NCBI GenBank assembly: GCA_009783265.1
Contig: WRHM01000005.1
Location: 1-64,000, forward strand
Source of the DNA: Oscillospiraceae bacterium
Lineage (GTDB): Bacteria; Bacillota; Clostridia; Oscillospirales; WRJC01
Direction: 5' to 3'
Length of the DNA: 64,000 nt
Position numbers and translations under genes: made by a program. Numbering within the stretch: the first letter of the stretch is position 1; every line of letters starts with the position of its first letter. This document shows, one piece after another, positions 59,504-64,000 of this stretch. The notes under the pieces were generated by a model, which saw only the letters and a program-made list of their open reading frames with translations, ran no database searches and was not told the origin of the DNA.

Positions 59504-60049
59504 GTGAAAGATATGGTAAATATGGATAACGATAATATATTTGAAGTAAACAATATTTTTTATGACAGATATAATCCTCTGATAAATAAAATAGTTGCAA
59601 GGATTTTGAATAACTTTGGTCAGTCCAGCGATATTGACGATTGCGTGAACACAGTTTTTCTGGTAATTATGGAAAAATTGCAGCAATACAACGAAACTCG
59701 CGGAAGCATGGCGGCATTTGTCGCGATAGTCGCGCGTTCAACAGCGTTAAATTATTGTAAAAGTAATATGCGTAAAACCGACGAATTAATCGGCGATGAT
59801 AATATTGACGTTTTGAGCGGGCCTCTGGGATTTGAAAACGAAGTCGAATTTGATATGATTATCAGCGGCATATTTGAAAAACTAAATAACAGTGAAAATA
59901 TTTTGTTTACTATGAAATACATACTTTTTTATCCGTCTGATGAAATCGCGAAAATTTTCAAGATTAAACGGAATGCGGTTGACGTCAGGGTGAACAGGCT
60001 TAAAAGCAAAATAAAAAAGATTCTTACGAGGGGAGGAATAACAATATGA
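59504..60049 (+). CDS. ECF-family RNA polymerase sigma factor
   Basis: 181 residues from GTG 59504, though ATGs at 59513 and 59522 are alternatives since the ribosome-binding site is poorly placed. Region 2 is visible (PLINKIVARIL, SSDIDDCVNTVFLVIMEKLQ), as is region 4 (SDEIAKIFKIKRNAVDVRVNRLKSKIKKIL). It directs polymerase to specific stress or envelope genes. It overlaps the downstream membrane protein gene by 4 nt, the common sigma/anti-sigma arrangement. Confidence 0.85.
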   Translation: MKDMVNMDNDNIFEVNNIFYDRYNPLINKIVARILNNFGQSSDIDDCVNTVFLVIMEKLQQYNETRGSMAAFVAIVARSTALNYCKSNMRKTDELIGDDNIDVLSGPLGFENEVEFDMIISGIFEKLNNSENILFTMKYILFYPSDEIAKIFKIKRNAVDVRVNRLKSKIKKILTRGGITI

Positions 60050-62694
60050 ATAAAAAATATTTAATCGAGAGCATAAACGATGAAACTCTTGCTAAATTAA
60101 TAGATAAAACGTTAAATTTTGAAAAAAGGCAGGCGGCTGCTTCTAAGAAAATAAATACAAATTTGCTGAAAATAATTTCTGCAGCCGCCGCTGTTTTGAT
60201 TGTGATAGGGCTTATAAATATATTGCCTGTTATGCTGGACGGCAGTATTGTGCCTGATAATATAGGTATGCAAAATAATGATTTTATAAAACGGGAAATT
60301 AATATAGACGGCTATATAATCAATCTTGAATTGCCGGAGAATTATGATGTTTTTGATATACGGGATATAAAAAACTTGGATGAATCTTCACATTTAGAAA
60401 ATATATTTATAAATTGGTTAGAGCCTTATTCTGAAGCGTTTTACAACGAATATAAATATATTTTATTGATTGTAAAAGACGGCGAGATAGTCGGGGACAT
60501 TGAACTTTGTACTATAACAGAGAACGGGGACGGGAATATTTCCGAAGAAGCGTTTGAAGCTTACAAAAATAATCCGGAACAGAATTTCGGGATTATATAC
60601 GGTTCGCGCCTGATAACTCCAAGATTAGATATTCTCGGCCGCAGGGGTTATTATGACGCTGATTATAAACTTATTTATAAAAGCTCAGACTTTCATGAGG
60701 GCGCGGCGACACATTCCCCGTATTACAAAAAAGAACATCTGGAGTATTTCGGCATGACTGATTTTTCGCATTTTTCTGATTTTAAAGAAAAACAAATCAT
60801 TGCGGGGGAATCATGGCTGATTGGATATAACAAAGGCGTGCTGGGTTATAATCTTGACTTAAATAAATTTATAAAAATAGAATTATACTATGATTCAATC
60901 ACAGACGAAGAACTGACGTTTATAGCCGAAAGTTTAAGAATAAACATGCCGCAAAAGTTTCAAAATAATAGTGATTTTATAAGACAAAATATTGATATTA
61001 TTTATAATCCCGAATCTCCTGTTTACACGCTCAGTTTCGAATTGCCAAAAGATATGTCGCTTGAACTGACGTATGAACCCGGGCCGGATCAGGGACGCGT
61101 ATTTGATAAATACTACGCCAGTTACGGGCTCTGGAAAATTATAAAAAACGGCGAATATATAGGGATAATAAACATTGATTTATCTGATATTGGATATAAC
61201 ATAAATTATAGCCGGTTAGAACGGCTCCAGACATATAAAGAAAACCCGGAGCAAAATTTCAGGGCGGTATATGATTCAATGCCTATGGGAAGCATGGTTA
61301 ATTGGGGAACTGATTATAAAATCACTTACAAAACCGATGATCACTGGGAAGGCTCTGCGACAAGCTTAATGTATTACAGAAGCGACTGGGCAGAAAATAA
61401 TAACATAACCGATGTTTCCCGTTTCAAAGAAGAAATAATCGAGGGTAATTCTCGCATAGACTATTATAACAAAAGTATCGCAGCGTATAATCTTAATTTA
61501 AAAGAACCCGTTATAGCGTCAATAGAAATTTACTACGACGCAGTCACAGACGAAGAATTAACACATATCGCCGAAACTTTGAGGATAGACGGGGAAGATA
61601 AGTGGGATAGTCAGGAGCAGGCTGACGATACAAATGCCGACCCGGGTCCTGCGCCGACTATATATATTGATTTTAATATCTCTATCCGACCGGAACAATA
61701 TAACGAAAACCCGTTTTATGAAAACGATATAAGAAAAGTAATAAAATCAGTTGAGGAATTAAAATCGCTCTGCAAAGACGAAAGCTACGGCTATTGGGAA
61801 ACAGACGGAACCGGGCAGCAATCAATGTATATCAGGGAATTATCGCAAACTTACGACGAAGAATATTTTAAAGACAACGCGCTTGTAGCAGTCGCGTTTG
61901 AATATAATTCAAGCTCGATCCCTAAAAATATATACAGAGCAGAAGTAAGAGACAATATGTTGACTGCTTGGGCGTATGAATTTGAAGATATTACTCTGCC
62001 GGAAAATGAAAAATTCACATCAGGATTATATCCTGCAAGAGTATTTTTGATTGAAGTGAAAAAGTTGGACGTCGCGAGCGTTACCGAAGTTTACCCCGGC
62101 ATAGACGGCGCTCCCGTAGTAATAATACCTGAAGAAATGCCCACTGTGCCCGTGCCTGCCCCTGCCGCCGAACTTCGCGAGAGTCTTGCAGATGAAGTTT
62201 ACAGTTTTATATCGTTCCATCACGGTTATAATGCTTTCATGAATAACGACGAACTAAAACCTAACGTGAACACACTTTATGCAATCTGGAAAACGTATCT
62301 TCTTGAAACTGAAATCGGTGTAAATTTCGACACAGTAGATTCCGGAGGATTTTTTATACCAGTTGAAACGGTTAAAAACGCTGCTTCATATATTTATGAC
62401 CTCGACGGCGAAAACGCGGCATACGACGAATTTTATATCTATGGCGAAAACTCCGAAAACTTCTGGCTTCCCGACGGTTTCAGCCCGAATACTGTCTGGG
62501 CGTTTATACAATGGGACACTTTGACTTATACTCAGGGTATTTGTAAATTCGACGTTATATTTTATGACAGCCCGACAGACGACGAAAGCGACAGAGGTAT
62601 AGAATTGCGCACGTTTAATTATGAGTTTGAGCAGGTTTTATATAAAGATAAAATAATATGTTATAAATTTATCGGCGCGGAAAGAATTAAATAA
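60046..62694 (+). CDS. Large membrane-anchored partner of the ECF sigma factor (putative anti-sigma)
   Basis: 882 residues. A cytosolic N-terminus of about 40 residues (the presumed sigma-binding part, NDETLAKLIDKTLNFEKRQ) precedes a membrane segment near 45-67. The large external part holds two related blocks of about 215 residues, each with FELP- or ELPENYD-like starts, a Y-KITYKTDDHWEGSATSLMYYRS motif and a terminal EELTHIAETLRI segment. A further region has YFKDNALVAVAFEYNSSS, resembling protease-complex-type sandwich domains. Function is inferred from the 4-nt overlap with the sigma gene. Confidence 0.75.
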   Translation: MNKKYLIESINDETLAKLIDKTLNFEKRQAAASKKINTNLLKIISAAAAVLIVIGLINILPVMLDGSIVPDNIGMQNNDFIKREINIDGYIINLELPENYDVFDIRDIKNLDESSHLENIFINWLEPYSEAFYNEYKYILLIVKDGEIVGDIELCTITENGDGNISEEAFEAYKNNPEQNFGIIYGSRLITPRLDILGRRGYYDADYKLIYKSSDFHEGAATHSPYYKKEHLEYFGMTDFSHFSDFKEKQIIAGESWLIGYNKGVLGYNLDLNKFIKIELYYDSITDEELTFIAESLRINMPQKFQNNSDFIRQNIDIIYNPESPVYTLSFELPKDMSLELTYEPGPDQGRVFDKYYASYGLWKIIKNGEYIGIINIDLSDIGYNINYSRLERLQTYKENPEQNFRAVYDSMPMGSMVNWGTDYKITYKTDDHWEGSATSLMYYRSDWAENNNITDVSRFKEEIIEGNSRIDYYNKSIAAYNLNLKEPVIASIEIYYDAVTDEELTHIAETLRIDGEDKWDSQEQADDTNADPGPAPTIYIDFNISIRPEQYNENPFYENDIRKVIKSVEELKSLCKDESYGYWETDGTGQQSMYIRELSQTYDEEYFKDNALVAVAFEYNSSSIPKNIYRAEVRDNMLTAWAYEFEDITLPENEKFTSGLYPARVFLIEVKKLDVASVTEVYPGIDGAPVVIIPEEMPTVPVPAPAAELRESLADEVYSFISFHHGYNAFMNNDELKPNVNTLYAIWKTYLLETEIGVNFDTVDSGGFFIPVETVKNAASYIYDLDGENAAYDEFYIYGENSENFWLPDGFSPNTVWAFIQWDTLTYTQGICKFDVIFYDSPTDDESDRGIELRTFNYEFEQVLYKDKIICYKFIGAERIK

Positions 62695-62715
62695 AAAGTA
62701 AAATAAAGCAAGTTT

Positions 62716-62832
62716 AAAACCACCCCGTCAAGCTGACGCTTGCCACCCCTCCACGGAGGGGAATTGCGCGAAAATTCGGCGTTTTGACTAATTCCCCTCC
62801 GTGGAGGGGTGCCCGTAGGGCGGGGTGGTTTT
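62716..62832. repeat. Long inverted repeat (second family)
   Basis: Outer arms AAAACCACCCCG / CGGGGTGGTTTT and inner arms CACCCCTCCACGGAGGGG / CCCCTCCGTGGAGGGGTG around a short loop. The sequence CCCGTCAAGCTGACGCTTG is shared with the element at 19033-19270. Confidence 0.9.
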
Positions 62833-62869
62833 CAAGTAGAATTACTATAAATATAGTGAAAGAACATAA

Positions 62870-63030
62870 CCCCCTCCGTCGTATTGATTGGCGTGAACTG
62901 CATGTGAACTACGTTCACATTCGTTACACGTTCGTGACACCTCCTATTTCAAGAGAGGTTTTGGGCGCAATTTACCTTGTCTCCCCTAATAGGGGAGGGG
63001 AACCGCCGCGGCGGTGGTGGGGTTTTCTAT
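62870..63030. repeat. Second dispersed repeat unit
   Basis: It contains GGCGTGAACTGCATGTGAAC, matching 19090-19135 in inverse orientation, followed by an ACACCTCCTATTTCAAGAGAGG arm and a CTCCCCTAATAGGGGAGGGG hairpin. With the preceding inverted repeat it fills the gap before the sugar-binding protein gene. Confidence 0.8.
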
Positions 63031-63051
63031 ACTTGTTTTACTATAAAATCA

Positions 63052-63085
63052 AAGGGCGGGAAATTTTCCCGCCCTTAAAATTATT
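63052..63085 (-). terminator. Intrinsic terminator of the sugar-binding protein gene
   Basis: AAGGGCGGGAAA / TTTTCCCGCCCTT perfect hairpin just past the minus-strand stop codon. Confidence 0.85.
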
Positions 63086-63099
63086 TTTATTTTTTTATA

Positions 63100-64000
63100 T
63101 TATTCGCTCAGCGCGTCGTTTGTTTTTTCGATAGCAGTCTCGACCCTGCCGCGGTTTTTCTCGATCCAGCCCACTATGTCGGCGTTTGCCTGTTTGCTCA
63201 GAGATTTGCTGTTCATAGGGCCGTGTATTTCGCCCTGATAATAAACGTCGGCTATGCTGTAAATACGGTTCTTGAACATAATATCCAGCATTCCCTCGCT
63301 CTCGTCGTCGCGCGATATTTTTGTCTTTAACAACACGTCGTAATATGCCTTGATTACAGTGTCGGTGCTTTCATAGCATAATGCTTCGAGAACCATTCCC
63401 GTCCGGTCAAAATCTATGGTAGTCGTAGGGACGCACATAGCAATAGGAGAACCTGCAAAAGTATGATAGCCGTTTTGTTCTTCGTCAAATTTGGGGTGAA
63501 CTATAATCCCGAAATCAGAGTCCATGTTTCTCAGGATAGTCGCCCAATGGACGCATTCGCTCCAGAACAAAGCCTGATCTCCCGGAAACATTACGTCCTG
63601 CAAACGGTGGTTTCCCGCGTCGTCCGCGTCAAACATCATATTGTCTTTATGCATCATCGCCGTCATTTTCTGATATACGTTAATAAATTTTTCGTTGTCC
63701 ATGGCAAAATAATGCAAATCGTTTTCGTCTTTTAAAACAGTCTGCTGTCCCGCCGCTCCTAAAAAAGCCGGAGACCATATATGGGTTATAGCCAGATACC
63801 CGTAACGGTCCTCTTTGTCATATTTGCCGTCGCCGTTTAAATCAGCCGAAGCGACCGAAGCCATCTCAAAAAATTTATCATAAGTCCATTTGCCTTCGTT
63901 TATTATATTATACGGCATTTCAAGGCCTAACTGGTTAATCAGCTTTTTATTGAAAAACATAGCCACAGTCAAACCGTAGTGCATCATAGAAAAATCGCCC
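63100..64000 (-). CDS. Extracellular solute (sugar)-binding protein, N-terminus beyond the window
   Basis: The reading frame is open to the right edge: GDFSMMHYG continues before the first internal Met, so this is the C-terminal 300 residues of a longer protein. It matches periplasmic-type binding proteins of family 1, with MFFNKKLINQLGLE, YDKFFEMASVASADLNGDGKYDKEDRYGY (a DxDxDG-like calcium loop), FAGSPIAMCVPTTT and a C-terminal helix DIVGWIEKNRGRVETAIEK. Such lipoproteins capture oligosaccharides for ABC import. The remaining transporter genes should lie to the right. Confidence 0.85.
   Translation of the reverse strand, partial: GDFSMMHYGLTVAMFFNKKLINQLGLEMPYNIINEGKWTYDKFFEMASVASADLNGDGKYDKEDRYGYLAITHIWSPAFLGAAGQQTVLKDENDLHYFAMDNEKFINVYQKMTAMMHKDNMMFDADDAGNHRLQDVMFPGDQALFWSECVHWATILRNMDSDFGIIVHPKFDEEQNGYHTFAGSPIAMCVPTTTIDFDRTGMVLEALCYESTDTVIKAYYDVLLKTKISRDDESEGMLDIMFKNRIYSIADVYYQGEIHGPMNSKSLSKQANADIVGWIEKNRGRVETAIEKTNDALSE

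Noticed and set aside
62784-63134. 116-residue plus-strand frame
   Set aside because: It is composed of repeat sequences and crosses a terminator and the end of the sugar-binding protein gene on the other strand.
1-64000. tRNA, rRNA, CRISPR, prophage or IS element
   Set aside because: No cloverleaf, rRNA signature, spacer array, phage structural gene or transposase frame was recognised, though weak tRNA-like folds could be missed by eye.

Overview
The window looks like chromosome from an uncultured, low-GC, anaerobic member of the Clostridia (Bacillota). The evidence is AT-rich intergenic DNA, Firmicutes-type Shine-Dalgarno sites and TTGACA-17-TATAAT promoters, a T-box leader on pheS, glutamine synthetase III, an SLH-domain surface protein, sortase-type surface proteins and a possible sporulation promoter. 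Most genes are core chromosomal genes. No phage, IS transposase, CRISPR array, rRNA or tRNA was seen.

Layout: 0-8.3 kb carries prfA, a Sua5-type tsaC, coaE, a lytic transglycosylase, an M18 aminopeptidase, a GNAT enzyme, a Cys/Arg-rich small protein and a C39-like secreted protein. 8.4-17.3 kb is mostly minus strand: secG, uvrA, two tandem paralogues of unknown function with a duplicated 115-bp upstream block, an HD-domain protein and a membrane protein. 17.6-26.1 kb holds a membrane-anchored J-domain protein, a MITE-like repeat, the T-box, pheS and pheT (separated by a NIF3-like and a PHP gene) and aroF. 26.2-35.2 kb has uvrB, radC, mnmG, a small HTH protein, a 32-aa membrane peptide with a TTG start, a degenerate kinase, an MBL-SLH protein and a Gfo/Idh oxidoreductase. 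35.4-44.2 kb has a discoidin-domain surface protein, an alkyltransferase-like protein, a sensory-rhodopsin-transducer-like protein, a methyltransferase, glnN, an ECF sigma factor with a long C-terminal extension and a WG-repeat protein. 44.2-53.1 kb is nucleotide synthesis: purC, a CofE-like ligase, purF (start codon apparently lost), carA and a carB-dapF fusion. 53.1-64 kb has a small RNA/peptide gene, XRE-cupin plus acyl-CoA synthetase, a TraB remnant, a Cna/pilin-like adhesin, asd, an ECF sigma factor with a large membrane partner, repeats and a truncated sugar-binding protein.

The strongest unexplained signal is a pair of related loci at 37.27-37.59 and 40.60-40.92 kb. Each encodes a 27-29 residue hydrophobic peptide on an RNA of about 250 nt. 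In each RNA the ends pair with one another and the ribosome-binding site is buried in a hairpin. A consensus promoter faces inward from each end, so an antisense RNA is predicted. Primary sequence differs between the copies while the architecture is kept. This resembles a type I toxin-antitoxin module and I cannot match it to a family I know.

The second theme is dispersed palindromic repeats with GTAGGG...CCCTAC ends. They lie between genes, inside the pheS T-box leader, and in frame inside tsaC, mnmG, glnN and carA, much like Rickettsia palindromic elements. Three compound copies share conserved outer flanks. A second repeat family is at 19.0 and 62.7-63.0 kb, with a fragment in pheT.
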